This document shows, one piece after another, positions 39,447 through 53,282 of a stretch of DNA of 64,000 nt; positions within the stretch are counted from its first letter, which is position 1; each line of letters opens with the position of its first letter. A model generated the notes under the pieces. That model saw nothing but the letters and a program-made list of their open reading frames with translations, was not told where the DNA came from and ran no database searches. Location: NCBI GenBank assembly GCA_964017155.1, contig OZ024860.1, forward strand, positions 53,686,056 to 53,750,055. Reading direction: 5' to 3'. Both the position numbers and the translations under genes were made by a program. The stretch is from Oasisia sp. SBJ-2009. Taxonomy: Eukaryota; Annelida; Polychaeta; Sabellida; Siboglinidae.

Positions 39447-42400
39447 TTAACAGGGTGATAGTTGCACAAATCGAGGAAAACGACAAAGTCCGATCCGCTT
39501 ACGGGGGATCAGTTTTGAGAATCGAGAGAAACGGCCAAGTTCGACGCGCCGGTCGGTCTTCTCTGGCGTATTCCACGCACGGAGTGTAACTATGACTCTC
39601 TCGACGAAACTAACTGACCGTGCGCGTCCTCTTGCCAAGTTTTGGAAACAAATCGAGGAAAACGACAAAGTCCGATCCGTCAACGGGGGATAAGTTGGGG
39701 AAGCGTAAATGTCTGTTTACATTCTTTTCAACATAATTCCGTGGCGACCGCTGGGTAAACGGCGGGAGTAATAATGAACCACTAACTAGATGAGGTGTCA
39801 AGACATTTGGCGACCTTAACAGGGTGATAGTTGCACAAATCGAGGAAAACGACAAAGTCCGATCCGTCTACGGGGGATCAGTTTTGAGAATCGAGAGAAA
39901 CGGCCAAGTTCGACGCGCCGGTCGGTCTTCTCGGGCGTGTGCCACGCAAGGGGTGTAACTACGACTCTCTCGACGAAACCAACTGACCGTGCCCGTCGTC
40001 TTGCCAACTTTTGGAAACATATCGAGGAAAACGACAAAGTCCGATCCGTCAAGGGGGGATCAGTTGGGGAAGCGTAAATGTCTGTTTACATTCTTTTCAA
40101 CAGAATTCCGTGGCGACCGCTGGGTAAACGGCGGGAGTAATAATGAACCACTAACTAGATGAGGTGTCAAGACATTTGGCGACCTTAACAGGGTGATAGT
40201 TGCACAAATCGAGGAAAACGACAAAGTCCGATCCGTCTACGGGGGATCAGTTGGGGAAGTCTGTTTACATTCTTTTCAACAGAATTCCGTGCCGACCGCT
40301 GGGTAAACGGCGGGAGTAATAATGAACCACTAACTAGATGAGGTGACGAGGCATTTGGCGACCTTAACAGGGTGATAGTTGCACAAATCGAGGAAAACGA
40401 CAAAGTCCGATCCGCTTACGGGGGATCAGTTTTGAGAATCGAGAGAAACGGACAAGTTCGACGCGCCGGTCGGTCTTCTCTGGCGTATTCCACGCACGGA
40501 GTGTAACTACGACTCTCTCGACGAAACCAACTGACCGTGCGCGTCGTCTTGCCAACTTTTGGAAACAAATCGAGTAAAACGACAAAGTCCGATCCGTCAA
40601 CGGGGGATCAGTTGGGGAAGCGTAAATGTCTGTTTACATTCTTTTCAACATAATTCCGTGGCGACCGCTGGGTAAACGGCGGGAGTAATAATGAACCACT
40701 AACTAGATGAGGTGTCAAGACATTTGGCGACCTTAACAGGGTGATAGTTGCACAAATCGAGGAAAACGACAAAGTCCGATCCGTCTACGGGGGATCAGTT
40801 GGGGAAGTATGTTTACATTCTTTTCAACAGAATTCCGTGCCGACCGCTGGGTAAACGGCGGGAGTAATAATGAACCACTAACTAGATGAGGTGACGAGGC
40901 ACTTGGCGACCTTAACAGGGTGATAGTTGCACAAATCGAGGAAAACCACAAAGTCCGATCCGTCTACGGGGGATCAGTTTTGAGAATCGAGAGAAACGGC
41001 CAAGTTCGACGCGCCGGTCGGTCTTCTCGGGCGTATTCCACGCACGGAGTGTAACTACGACTCTCTCGACGAAACCAACTGACCGTGCGCGTCGTCTTGC
41101 CAACTTTTGGAAACAAATCGAGGAAAACGACAAAGTCCGATCCGTCTACGGGGGATCAGTTGGGGAAGTCTGTTTACATTCTTTTCAACAGAATTCCGTG
41201 CCGACCGCTGGGTAAACGGCGGGAGTAATAATGAACCACTAACTAGATGAGGTGACGAGGCATTTGGCGACCTTAACAGGGTGATAGTTGCACAAATCGA
41301 GGAAAACGACAAAGTCCGATCCGCTTACGGGGGATCAGTTTTGAGAATCGAGAGAAACGGCCAAGTTCGACGCGCCGGTCGGTCTTCTCTGGCGTATTCC
41401 ACGCACGGAGTGTAACTACGACTCTCTCGACGAAACCAACTGACCGTGCGCGTCGTCTTGCCAACTTTTGGAAACAAATCGAGCAAAACGACAAAGTCCG
41501 ATCCGTCAACGGGGGATCAGTTGGGGAAGCGTAAATGTCTGTTTACATTCTTTTCAACATAATTCCGTGGCGACCGCTGGGTAAACGGCGGGAGTAATAA
41601 TGAACCACTAACTAGATGAGGTGTCAAGACATTTGGCGACCTTAACAGGGTGATAGTTGCACAAATCGAGGAAAACGACAAAGTCCGATCCGTCTACGGG
41701 GGATCAGTTGGGGAAGTCTGTTTACATTCTTTTCAACAGAATTCCGTGCCGACCGCTGGGTAAACGGCGGGAGTAATAATGAACCACTAACTAGATGAGG
41801 TGACGAGGCATTTGGCGACCTTAACAGGGTGATAGTTGCACAAATCGAGGAAAACCACAAAGTCCGATCCGTCTACGGGGGATCAGTTTTGAGAATCGAG
41901 AGAAACGGCCAAGTTCGACGCGCCGGTCGGTCTTCTCGGGCGTATTCCACGCACGGAGTGTAACTACGACTCTCTCGACGAAACCAACTGACCGTGCGCG
42001 TCGTCTTGCCAACTTTTGGAAACAAATCGAGGAAAACGACAAAGTCCGATCCGTCTACGGGGGATCAGTTGGGGAAGTCTGTTTACATTCTTTTCAACAG
42101 CATTCCGTGCCGACCGCTGGGTAAACGGCGGGAGTAATAATGAACCACTAACTAGATGAGGTGACGAGGCATTTGGCGACCTTAACAGGGTGATAGTTGC
42201 ACAAATCGAGGAAAACCACAAAGTCCGATCCGTCTACGGGGGATCAGTTTTGAGAATCGAGAGAAACGGCCAAGTTCGACGCGCCGGTCGGTCTTCTCGG
42301 GCGTATTCCACGCACGGAGTGTAACTACGACTCTCTCGACGAAACCAACTGACCGTGCGCGTCGTCTTGCCAACTTTTGGAAACAAATCGAGGAAAACGA

Positions 42401-45082
42401 CAAAGTCCGATCCGTCTACGGGGGATCAGTTGGGGAAGTCTGTTTACATTCTTTTCAACAGAATTCCGTGCCGACCGCTGGGTAAACGGCGGGAGTAATA
42501 ATGAACCACTAACTAGATGAGGTGACGAGGCATTTGGCGACCTTAACAGGGTGATAGTTGCACAAATCGAGGAAAACGACAAAGTCCGATCCGCTTACGG
42601 GGGATCAGTTTTGAGAATCGAGAGAAACGGCCAAGTTCGACGCGCCGGTCGGTCTTCTCTGGCGTATTCCACGCACGGAGTGTAACTACGACTCTCTCGA
42701 CGAAACCAACTGACCGTGCGCGTCGTCTTGCCAACTTTTGGAAACAAATCGAGCAAAACGACAAAGTCCGATCCGTCAACGGGGGATCAGTTGGGGAAGC
42801 GTAAATGTCTGTTTACATTCTTTTCAACATAATTCCGTGGCGACCGCTGGGTAAACGGCGGGAGTAATAATGAACCACTAACTAGATGAGGTGTCAAGAC
42901 ATTTGGCGACCTTAACAGGGTGATAGTTGCACAAATCGAGGAAAACGACAAAGTCCGATCCGTCTACGGGGGATCAGTTGGGGAAGTCTGTTTACATTCT
43001 TTTCAACAGAATTCCGTGCCGACCGCTGGGTAAACGGCGGGAGTAATAATGAACCACTAACTAGATGAGGTGACGAGGCATTTGGCGACCTTAACAGGGT
43101 GATAGTTGCACAAATCGAGGAAAACCACAAAGTCCGATCCGTCTACGGGGGATCAGTTTTGATAATCGAGAGAAACGGCCAAGTTCGACGCGCCGGTCGG
43201 TCTTCTCGGGCGTATTCCACGCACGGAGTGTAACTACGACTCTCTCGACGAAACCAACTGACCGTGCGCGTCGTCTTGCCAACTTTTGGAAACAAATCGA
43301 GGAAAACGACAAAGTCCGATCCGTCTACGGGGGATCAGTTGGGGAAGTCTGTTTACATTCTTTTCAACAGAATTCCGTGCCGACCGCTGGGTAAACGGCG
43401 GGAGTAATAATGAACCACTAACTAGATGAGGTGACGAGGCATTTGGCGACCTTAACAGGGTGATAGTTGCACAAATCGAGGAAAACGACAAAGTCCGATC
43501 CGTCTACGGGGGATCAGTTTTGAGAATCGAGAGAAACGGCCAAGTTCGACGCGCCGGTCGGTCTTCTCGGGCGTATTCCACGCACGGAGTGTAACTACGA
43601 CTCTCTCGACGAAACCAACTGACCGTGCGCGTCGTCTTGCCAACTTTTGGAAACAAATCGAGGAAAACGACAAAGTCCGATCCGTCTACGGGGGATCAGT
43701 TGGGGAAGCCTGTTTACATTCTTTTCAACAGCATTCCGTGCCGACCGCTGGGTAAACGGCGGGAGTAATAATGAACCACTAACTAGATGAGGTGACGAGG
43801 CATTTGGCGACCTTAACAGGGTGATAGTTGCACAAATCGAGGAAAACGACAAAGTCCGATCCGTCTACGGGGGATCAGTTTTGAGAATCGAGAGAAACGG
43901 CCAAGTTCGACGCGCCGGTCGGTCTTCTCGGGCGTATTCCACGCACGGAGTGTAACTACGACTCTCTCGACGAAACCAACTGACCGTGCGCGTCGTCTTG
44001 CCAACTTTTGGAAACAAATCGAGGAAAACGACAAAGTCCGATCCGTCTACGGGGGATCAGTTGGGGAAGTCTGTTTACATTCTTTTCCACAGAATTCCGT
44101 GCCGACCGCTGGGTAAACGGCGGGAGTAATAATGAACCACTAACTAGATGAGGTGACGAGGCATTTGGCGACCTTAACAGGGTGATAGTTGCACAAATCG
44201 AGGAAAACGACAAAGTCCGATCCGCTTACGGGGGATCAGTTTTGAGAATCGAGAGAAACGGCCAAGTTCGACGCGCCGGTCGGTCTTCTCTGGCGTATTC
44301 CACGCACGGAGTGTAACTACGACTCTCTCGACGAAACCAACTGACCGTGCGCGTCGTCTTGCCAACTTTTGGAAACAAATCGAGCAAAACGACAAAGTCC
44401 GATCCGTCAACGGGGGATCAGTTGGGGAAGCGTAAATGTCTGTTTACATTCTTTTCAACATAATTCCGTGGCGACCGCTGGGTAAACGGCGGGAGTAATA
44501 ATGAACCACTAACTAGATGAGGTGTCAAGACATTTGGCGACCTTAACAGGGTGATAGTTGCACAAATCGAGGAAAACGACAAAGTCCGATCCGTCTACGG
44601 GGGATCAGTTGGGGAAGTCTGTTTACATTCTTTTCAACAGAATTCCGTGCCGACCGCTGGGTAAACGGCGGGAGTAATAATGAACCACTAACTAGATGAG
44701 GTGACGAGGCATTTGGCGACCTTAACAGGGTGATAGTTGCACAAATCGAGGAAAACCACAAAGTCCGATCCGTCTACGGGGGATCAGTTTTGAGAATCGA
44801 GAGAAACGGCCAAGTTCGACGCGCCGGTCGGTCTTCTCGGGCGTATTCCACGCACGGAGTGTAACTACGACTCTCTCGACGAAACCAACTGACCGTGCGC
44901 GTCGTCTTGCCAACTTTTGGAAACAAATCGAGGAAAACGACAAAGTCCGATCCGTCTACGGGGGATCAGTTGGGGAAGTCTGTTTACATTCTTTTCAACA
45001 GAATTCCGTGCCGACCGCTGGGTAAACGGCGGGAGTAATAATGAACCACTAACTAGATGAGGTGACGAGGCATTTGGCGACC
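37094..45082 (+). repeat. Pair of about 1.99-kb blocks 5997 bp apart (37094-39085 and 43091-45082)
   Basis: Starts 37094, 37455, 37816, 38177, 38546 and 38725 correspond to 43091, 43452, 43813, 44174, 44543 and 44722. Shared private variants are TTTTGATAATCG near 37162 and 43159, GAAGCCTG at 37708 and 43705, and TTTTCCACAG near 38088 and 44085. The coordinates given here span both blocks and the sequence between them. Confidence 0.82.
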
Positions 45083-48046
45083 TTAACAGGGTGATAGTTG
45101 CACAAATCGAGGAAAACGACAAAGTCCGATCCGCTTACGGGGGATCAGTTTTGAGAATCGAGAGAAACGGCCAAGTTCGACGCGCCGGTCGGTCTTCTCT
45201 GGCGTATTCCACGCACGGAGTGTAACTACGACTCTCTCGACGAAACCAACTGACCGTGCGCGTCGTCTTGCCAACTTTTGGAAACAAATCGAGCAAAACG
45301 ACAAAGTCCGATCCGTCAACGGGGGATCAGTTGGGGAAGCGTAAATGTCTGTTTACATTCTTTTCAACATAATTCCGTGGCGACCGCTGGGTAAACGGCG
45401 GGAGTAATAATGAACCACTAACTAGATGAGGTGTCAAGACATTTGGCGACCTTAACAGGGTGATAGTTGCACAAATCGAGGAAAACGACAAAGTCCGATC
45501 CGTCTACGGGGGATCAGTTGGGGAAGTCTGTTTACATTCTTTTCAACAGAATTCCGTGCCGACCGCTGGGTAAACGGCGGGAGTAATAATGAACCACTAA
45601 CTAGATGAGGTGACGAGGCATTTGGCGACCTTAACAGGGTGATAGTTGCACAAATCGAGGAAAACCACAAAGTCCGATCCGTCTACGGGGGATCAGTTTT
45701 GAGAATCGAGAGAAACGGCCAAGTTCGACGCGCCGGTCGGTCTTCTCGGGCGTATTCCACGCACGGAGTGTAACTACGACTCTCTCGACGAAACCAACTG
45801 ACCGTGCGCGTCGTCTTGCCAACTTTTGGAAACAAATCGAGGAAAACGACAAAGTCCGATCCGTCTACGGGGGATCAGTTGGGGAAGTCTGTTTACATTC
45901 TTTTCAACAGCATTCCGTGCCGACCGCTGGGTAAACGGCGGGAGTAATAATGAACCACTAACTAGATGAGGTGACGAGGCATTTGGCGACCTTAACAGGG
46001 TGATAGTTGCACAAATCGAGGAAAACGACAAAGTCCGATCCGTCTACGGGGGATCAGTTTTGATAATCGAGAGAAACGGCCAAGTTCGACGCGCCGGTCG
46101 GTCTTCTCGGGCGTATTCCACGCACGGAGTGTAACTACGACTCTCTCGACGAAACCAACTGACCGTGCGCGTCGTCTTGCCAACTTTTGGAAACAAATCG
46201 AGGAAAACGACAAAGTCCGATCCGTCTACGGGGGATCAGTTGGGGAAGTCTGTTTACATTCTTTTCAACAGAATTCCGTGCCGACCGCTGGGTAAACGGC
46301 GGGAGTAATAATGAACCACTAACTAGATGAGGTGACGAGGCATTTGGCGACCTTAACAGGGTGATAGTTGCACAAATCGAGGAAAACGACAAAGTCCGAT
46401 CCGCTTACGGGGGATCAGTTTTGAGAATCGAGAGAAACGGCCAAGTTCGACGCGCCGGTCGGTCTTCTCTGGCGTATTCCACGCACGGAGTGTAACTATG
46501 ACTCTCTCGACGAAACTAACTGACCGTGCGCGTCCTCTTGCCAAGTTTTGGAAACAAATCGAGGAAAACGACAAAGTCCGATCCGTCAACGGGGGATCAG
46601 TTGGGGAAGCGTAAATGTCTGTTTACATTCTTTTCAACATAATTCCGTGGCGACCGCTGGGTAAACGGCGGGAGTAATAATGAACCACTAACTAGATGAG
46701 GTGTCAAGACATTTGGCGACCTTAACAGGGTGATAGTTGCACAAATCGAGGAAAACGACAAAGTCCGATCCGTCTACGGGGGATCAGTTTTGAGAATCGA
46801 GAGAAACGGCCAAGTTCGACGCGCCGGTCGGTCTTCTCGGGCGTGTGCCACGCAAGGGGTGTAACTACGACTCTCTCGACGAAACCAACTGACCGTGCCC
46901 GTCGTCTTGCCAACTTTTGGAAACATATCGAGGAAAACGACAAAGTCCGATCCGTCAAGGGGGGATCAGTTGGGGAAGCGTAAATGTCTGTTTACATTCT
47001 TTTCAACAGAATTCCGTGGCGACCGCTGGGTAAACGGCGGGAGTAATAATGAACCACTAACTAGATGAGGTGTCAAGACATTTGGCGACCTTAACAGGGT
47101 GATAGTTGCACAAATCGAGGAAAACGACAAAGTCCGATCCGTCTACGGGGGATCAGTTGGGGAAGTCTGTTTACATTCTTTTCAACAGAATTCCGTGCCG
47201 ACCGCTGGGTAAACGGCGGGAGTAATAATGAACCACTAACTAGATGAGGTGACGAGGCATTTGGCGACCTTAACAGGGTGATAGTTGCACAAATCGAGGA
47301 AAACGACAAAGTCCGATCCGCTTACGGGGGATCAGTTTTGAGAATCGAGAGAAACGGACAAGTTCGACGCGCCGGTCGGTCTTCTCTGGCGTATTCCACG
47401 CACGGAGTGTAACTACGACTCTCTCGACGAAACCAACTGACCGTGCGCGTCGTCTTGCCAACTTTTGGAAACAAATCGAGTAAAACGACAAAGTCCGATC
47501 CGTCAACGGGGGATCAGTTGGGGAAGCGTAAATGTCTGTTTACATTCTTTTCAACATAATTCCGTGGCGACCGCTGGGTAAACGGCGGGAGTAATAATGA
47601 ACCACTAACTAGATGAGGTGTCAAGACATTTGGCGACCTTAACAGGGTGATAGTTGCACAAATCGAGGAAAACGACAAAGTCCGATCCGTCTACGGGGGA
47701 TCAGTTGGGGAAGTATGTTTACATTCTTTTCAACAGAATTCCGTGCCGACCGCTGGGTAAACGGCGGGAGTAATAATGAACCACTAACTAGATGAGGTGA
47801 CGAGGCACTTGGCGACCTTAACAGGGTGATAGTTGCACAAATCGAGGAAAACCACAAAGTCCGATCCGTCTACGGGGGATCAGTTTTGAGAATCGAGAGA
47901 AACGGCCAAGTTCGACGCGCCGGTCGGTCTTCTCGGGCGTATTCCACGCACGGAGTGTAACTACGACTCTCTCGACGAAACCAACTGACCGTGCGCGTCG
48001 TCTTGCCAACTTTTGGAAACAAATCGAGGAAAACGACAAAGTCCGA
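38546..48046 (+). repeat. Pair of about 2.6-kb blocks 6906 bp apart (38546-41140 and 45452-48046)
   Basis: Starts 38546, 38725, 39086, 39447, 39816, 40185, 40364, 40733 and 40912 correspond to 45452, 45631, 45992, 46353, 46722, 47091, 47270, 47639 and 47818. The rare GCGCGTCCT lies at 39622 and 46528, exactly 6906 bp apart. The match ends about 41140/48046: the later copy reads CCGTCGACGG and continues as a 369-type unit. That GTCGACGG variant is shared only with the terminal unit near 55527. The coordinates given span both blocks and the region between. Confidence 0.83.
41273..43090 (+). repeat. 1270-bp cassette followed by a related cassette
   Basis: Starts 41273 (369), 41642 (179), 41821 (361) and 42182 (361) form a 1270-bp cassette. 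The next begins at 42543 (369) and 42912 (179) but carries three 361-bp units instead of two. This shows the gain or loss of a whole 361-bp unit between otherwise equal cassettes. Confidence 0.85.
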
Positions 48047-48186
48047 TCCGTCGACGGGGGATCAGTTGGGGAAGCGTAAATGTCTGTTTACATTCTTTTC
48101 AACAGAATTCCGTGGCGACCGCTGGGTAAACGGCGGGAGTAATAATGAACCACTAACTAGATGAGGTGTCAAGACATTTGGCGACC

Positions 48187-48544
48187 TTAACAGGGTGATA
48201 GTTGCACAAATCGAGCAAAACGACAAAGTCCGATCCGTCTACGGGGGATCAGTTGGGGAAGTCTGTTTACATTCTTTTCAACAGAATTCCGTGCCGACCG
48301 CTGGGTAAACGGCGGGAGTAATAATGAACCACTAACTAGATGAGGTGTCAAGACATTTGGCGACCTTAACAGGGTGATAGTTGCACAAATCGAGGAAAAC
48401 GACAAAGTCCGATCCGTCTACGGGGGATCAGTTGGGGAAGTCTGTTTACATTCTTTTCAACAGAATTCCGTGCCGACCGCTGGGTAAACGGCGGGAGTAA
48501 TAATGAACCACTAACTAGATGAGGTGACGAGGCATTTGGCGACC
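48187..48544 (+). repeat. Tandem pair of 179-bp half-units
   Basis: Two half-units (48187-48365 and 48366-48544) stand back to back, the only such pair in the window. The first has a GTCAAGAC-type end, normally seen in 369-bp units, but lacks the 8-bp insertion, so it looks recombinant. The pair shows that half-segment A can itself form a roughly 179-bp tandem monomer. Confidence 0.9.
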
Positions 48545-51500
48545 TTAACAGGGTGATAGTTGCACAAATCGAGGAAAACCACAAAGTCCGATCCGTCTAC
48601 GGGGGATCAGTTTTGAGAATCGAGAGAAACGGCCAAGTTCGACGCGCCGGTCGGTCTTCTCGGGCGTATTCCACGCACGGAGTGTAACTACGACTCTCTC
48701 GACGAAACCAACTGACCGTGCGCGTCGTCTTGCCAACTTTTGGAAACAAATCGAGGAAAACGACAAAGTCCGATCCGTCTACGGGGGATCAGTTGGGGAA
48801 GTCTGTTTACATTCTTTTCAACAGCATTCCGTGCCGACCGCTGGGTAAACGGCGGGAGTAATAATGAACCACTAACTAGATGAGGTGACGAGGCATTTGG
48901 CGACCTTAAAAGGGTGATAGTTGCACAAATCGAGGAAAACGACAAAGTCCGATCCGTCTACGGGGGATCAGTTTTGAGAATCGAGAGAAACGGCCAAGTT
49001 CGACGCGCCGGTCGGTCTTCTCGGGCGTATTCCACGCACGGAGTGTAACTACGACTCTCTCGACGAAACCAACTGACCGTGCGCGTCGTCTTGCCAACTT
49101 TTGGAAACAAATCGAGCAAAACGACAAAGTCCGATCCGTCTACGGGGGATCAGTTGGGGAAGTCTGTTTACATTCTTTTCAACAGAATTCCGTGCCGACC
49201 GCTGGGTAAACGGCGGGAGTAATAATGAACCACTAACTAGATGAGGTGACGAGGCATTTGGCGACCTTAACAGGGTGATAGTTGCACAAATCGAGGAAAA
49301 CGACAAAGCCCGATCCGCTTACGGGGGATCAGTTTTGAGAATCGAGAGAAACGGCCAAGTTCGACGCGCCGGTCGGTCTTCTCTGGCGTATTCCACGCAC
49401 GGAGTGTAACTACGACTCTCTCGACGAAACCAACTGACCGTGCGCGTCGTCTTGCCAACTTTTGGAAACAAATCGAGCAAAACGACAAAGTCCGATCCGT
49501 CAACGGGGGATCAGTTGGGGAAGCGTAAATGTATGTTTACATTCTTTTCAACATAATTCCGTGGCGACCGCTGGGTAAACGGCGGGAGTAATAATGAACC
49601 ACTAACTAGATGATGTGTCAAGACATTTGGCGACCTTAACAGGGTGATAGTTGCACAAATCGAGGAAAACGACAAAGTCCGATCCGTCTACGGGGGATCA
49701 GTTTTGAGAATCGAGAGAAACGGCCAAGTTCGACGCGCCGGTCGGTCTTCTCGGGCGTGTGCCACGCAAGGGGTGTAACTACGACTCTCTCGACGAAACC
49801 AACTGACCGTGCCCGTCGTCTTGCCAACTTTTGGAAACATATCGAGGAAAACGACAAAGTCCGATCCGTCAAGGGGGGATCAGTTGGGGAAGCGTAAATG
49901 TCTGTTTACATTCTTTTCAACAGAATTCCGTGGCGACCGCTGGGTAAACGGCGGGAGTAATAATGAACCACTAACTAGATGAGGTGTCAAGACAGTTGGC
50001 GACCTTAACAGGGTGATAGTTGCACAAATCGAGGAAAACGACAAAGTCCGATCCGTCTACGGGGGATCAGTTGGGGAAGTCTGTTTACATTCTTTTCAAC
50101 AGAATTCCGTGCCGACCGCTGGGTAAACGGCGGGAGTAATAATGAACCACTAACTAGATGAGGTGACGAGGCATTTGGCGACCTTAACAGGGTGATAGTT
50201 GCACAAATCGAGGAAAACCACAAAGTCCGATCCGTCTACGGGGGATCAGTTTTGAGAATCGAGAGAAACGGCCAAGTTCGACGCGCCGGTCGGTCTTCTC
50301 GGGCGTATTCCACGCACGGAGTGTAACTACGACTCTCTCGACGAAACCAACTGACCGTGCGCGTCGTCTTGCCAACTTTTGGAAACAAATCGAGGAAAAC
50401 GACAAAGTCCGATCCGTCTACGGGGGATCAGTTGGGGAAGTCTGTTTACATTCTTTTCAACAGCATTCCGTGCCGACCGCTGGGTAAACGGCGGGAGTAA
50501 TAATGAACCACTAACTAGATGAGGTGACGAGGCATTTGGCGACCTTAAAAGGGTGATAGTTGCACAAATCGAGGAAAACGACAAAGTCCGATCCGTCTAC
50601 GGGGGATCAGTTTTGAGAATCGAGAGAAACGGCCAAGTTCGACGCGCCGGTCGGTCTTCTCGGGCGTATTCCACGCACGGAGTGTAACTACGACTCTCTC
50701 GACGAAACCAACTGACCGTGCGCGTCGTCTTGCCAACTTTTGGAAACAAATCGAGCAAAACGACAAAGTCCGATCCGTCTACGGGGGATCAGTTGGGGAA
50801 GTCTGTTTACATTCTTTTCAACAGAATTCCGTGCCGACCGCTGGGTAAACGGCGGGAGTAATAATGAACCACTAACTAGATGAGGTGACGAGGCATTTGG
50901 CGACCTTAACAGGGTGATAGTTGCACAAATCGAGGAAAACGACAAAGCCCGATCCGCTTACGGGGGATCAGTTTTGAGAATCGAGAGAAACGGCCAAGTT
51001 CGACGCGCCGGTCGGTCTTCTCTGGCGTATTCCACGCACGGAGTGTAACTACGACTCTCTCGACGAAACCAACTGACCGTGCGCGTCGTCTTGCCAACTT
51101 TTGGAAACAAATCGAGCAAAACGACAAAGTCCGATCCGTCAACGGGGGATCAGTTGGGGAAGCGTAAATGTATGTTTACATTCTTTTCAACATAATTCCG
51201 TGGCGACCGCTGGGTAAACGGCGGGAGTAATAATGAACCACTAACTAGATGATGTGTCAAGACATTTGGCGACCTTAACAGGGTGATAGTTGCACAAATC
51301 GAGGAAAACGACAAAGTCCGATCCGTCTACGGGGGATCAGTTTTGAGAATCGAGAGAAACGGCCAAGTTCGACGCGCCGGTCGGTCTTCTCGGGCGTGTG
51401 CCACGCAAGGGGTGTAACTACGACTCTCTCGACGAAACCAACTGACCGTGCCCGTCGTCTTGCCAACTTTTGGAAACATATCGAGGAAAACGACAAAGTC

Positions 51501-53282
51501 CGATCCGTCAAGGGGGGATCAGTTGGGGAAGCGTAAATGTCTGTTTACATTCTTTTCAACAGAATTCCGTGGCGACCGCTGGGTAAACGGCGGGAGTAAT
51601 AATGAACCACTAACTAGATGAGGTGTCAAGACAGTTGGCGACCTTAACAGGGTGATAGTTGCACAAATCGAGGAAAACGACAAAGTCCGATCCGTCTACG
51701 GGGGATCAGTTGGGGAAGTCTGTTTACATTCTTTTCAACAGAATTCCGTGCCGACCGCTGGGTAAACGGCGGGAGTAATAATGAACCACTAACTAGATGA
51801 GGTGACGAGGCATTTGGCGACCTTAACAGGGTGATAGTTGCACAAATCGAGGAAAACCACAAAGTCCGATCCGTCTACGGGGGATCAGTTTTGAGAATCG
51901 AGAGAAACGGCCAAGTTCGACGCGCCGGTCGGTCTTCTCGGGCGTATTCCACGCACGGAGTGTAACTACGACTCTCTCGACGAAACCAACTGACCGTGCG
52001 CGTCGTCTTGCCAACTTTTGGAAACAAATCGAGGAAAACGACAAAGTCCGATCCGTCTACGGGGGATCAGTTGGGGAAGTCTGTTTACATTCTTTTCAAC
52101 AGCATTCCGTGCCGACCGCTGGGTAAACGGCGGGAGTAATAATGAACCACTAACTAGATGAGGTGACGAGGCATTTGGCGACCTTAAAAGGGTGATAGTT
52201 GCACAAATCGAGGAAAACGACAAAGTCCGATCCGTCTACGGGGGATCAGTTTTGAGAATCGAGAGAAACGGCCAAGTTCGACGCGCCGGTCGGTCTTCTC
52301 GGGCGTATTCCACGCACGGAGTGTAACTACGACTCTCTCGACGAAACCAACTGACCGTGCGCGTCGTCTTGCCAACTTTTGGAAACAAATCGAGCAAAAC
52401 GACAAAGTCCGATCCGTCTACGGGGGATCAGTTGGGGAAGTCTGTTTACATTCTTTTCAACAGAATTCCGTGCCGACCGCTGGGTAAACGGCGGGAGTAA
52501 TAATGAACCACTAACTAGATGAGGTGACGAGGCATTTGGCGACCTTAACAGGGTGATAGTTGCACAAATCGAGGAAAACGACAAAGTCCGATCCGCTTAC
52601 GGGGGATCAGTTTTGAGAATCGAGAGAAACGGCCAAGTTCGACGCGCCGGTCGGTCTTCTCTGGCGTATTCCACGCACGGAGTGTAACTACGACTCTCTC
52701 GACGAAACCAACTGACCGTGCGCGTCGTCTTGCCAACTTTTGGAAACAAATCGAGCAAAACGACAAAGTCCGATCCGTCAACGGGGGATCAGTTGGGGAA
52801 GCGTAAATGTATGTTTACATTCTTTTCAACATAATTCCGTGGCGACCGCTGGGTAAACGGCGGGAGTAATAATGAACCACTAACTAGATGATGTGTCAAG
52901 ACATTTGGCGACCTTAACAGGGTGATAGTTGCACAAATCGAGGAAAACGACAAAGTCCGATCCGTCTACGGGGGATCAGTTTTGAGAATCGAGAGAAACG
53001 GCCAAGTTCGACGCGCCGGTCGGTCTTCTCGGGCGTGTGCCACGCAAGGGGTGTAACTACGACTCTCTCGACGAAACCAACTGACCGTGCCCGTCGTCTT
53101 GCCAACTTTTGGAAACATATCGAGGAAAACGACAAAGTCCGATCCGTCAAGGGGGGATCAGTTGGGGAAGCGTAAATGTCTGTTTACATTCTTTTCAACA
53201 GAATTCCGTGGCGACCGCTGGGTAAACGGCGGGAGTAATAATGAACCACTAACTAGATGAGGTGTCAAGACAGTTGGCGACC
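48366..53282 (+). repeat. 1639-bp higher-order repeat, three copies
   Basis: Five-unit blocks (179, 361, 361, 369, 369) start at 48366, 50005 and 51644. Shared private variants are CCTTAAAAGGG near 48904, 50543 and 52182, GATGATGTGTC near 49612, 51250 and 52889, and AAGACAGTTGG near 49991, 51630 and 53269. Copies 1 and 2 also share CAAAGCCCG near 49305 and 50944, where copy 3 has CAAAGTCCG, so copies 1 and 2 are the closer pair at that site. Confidence 0.92.
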
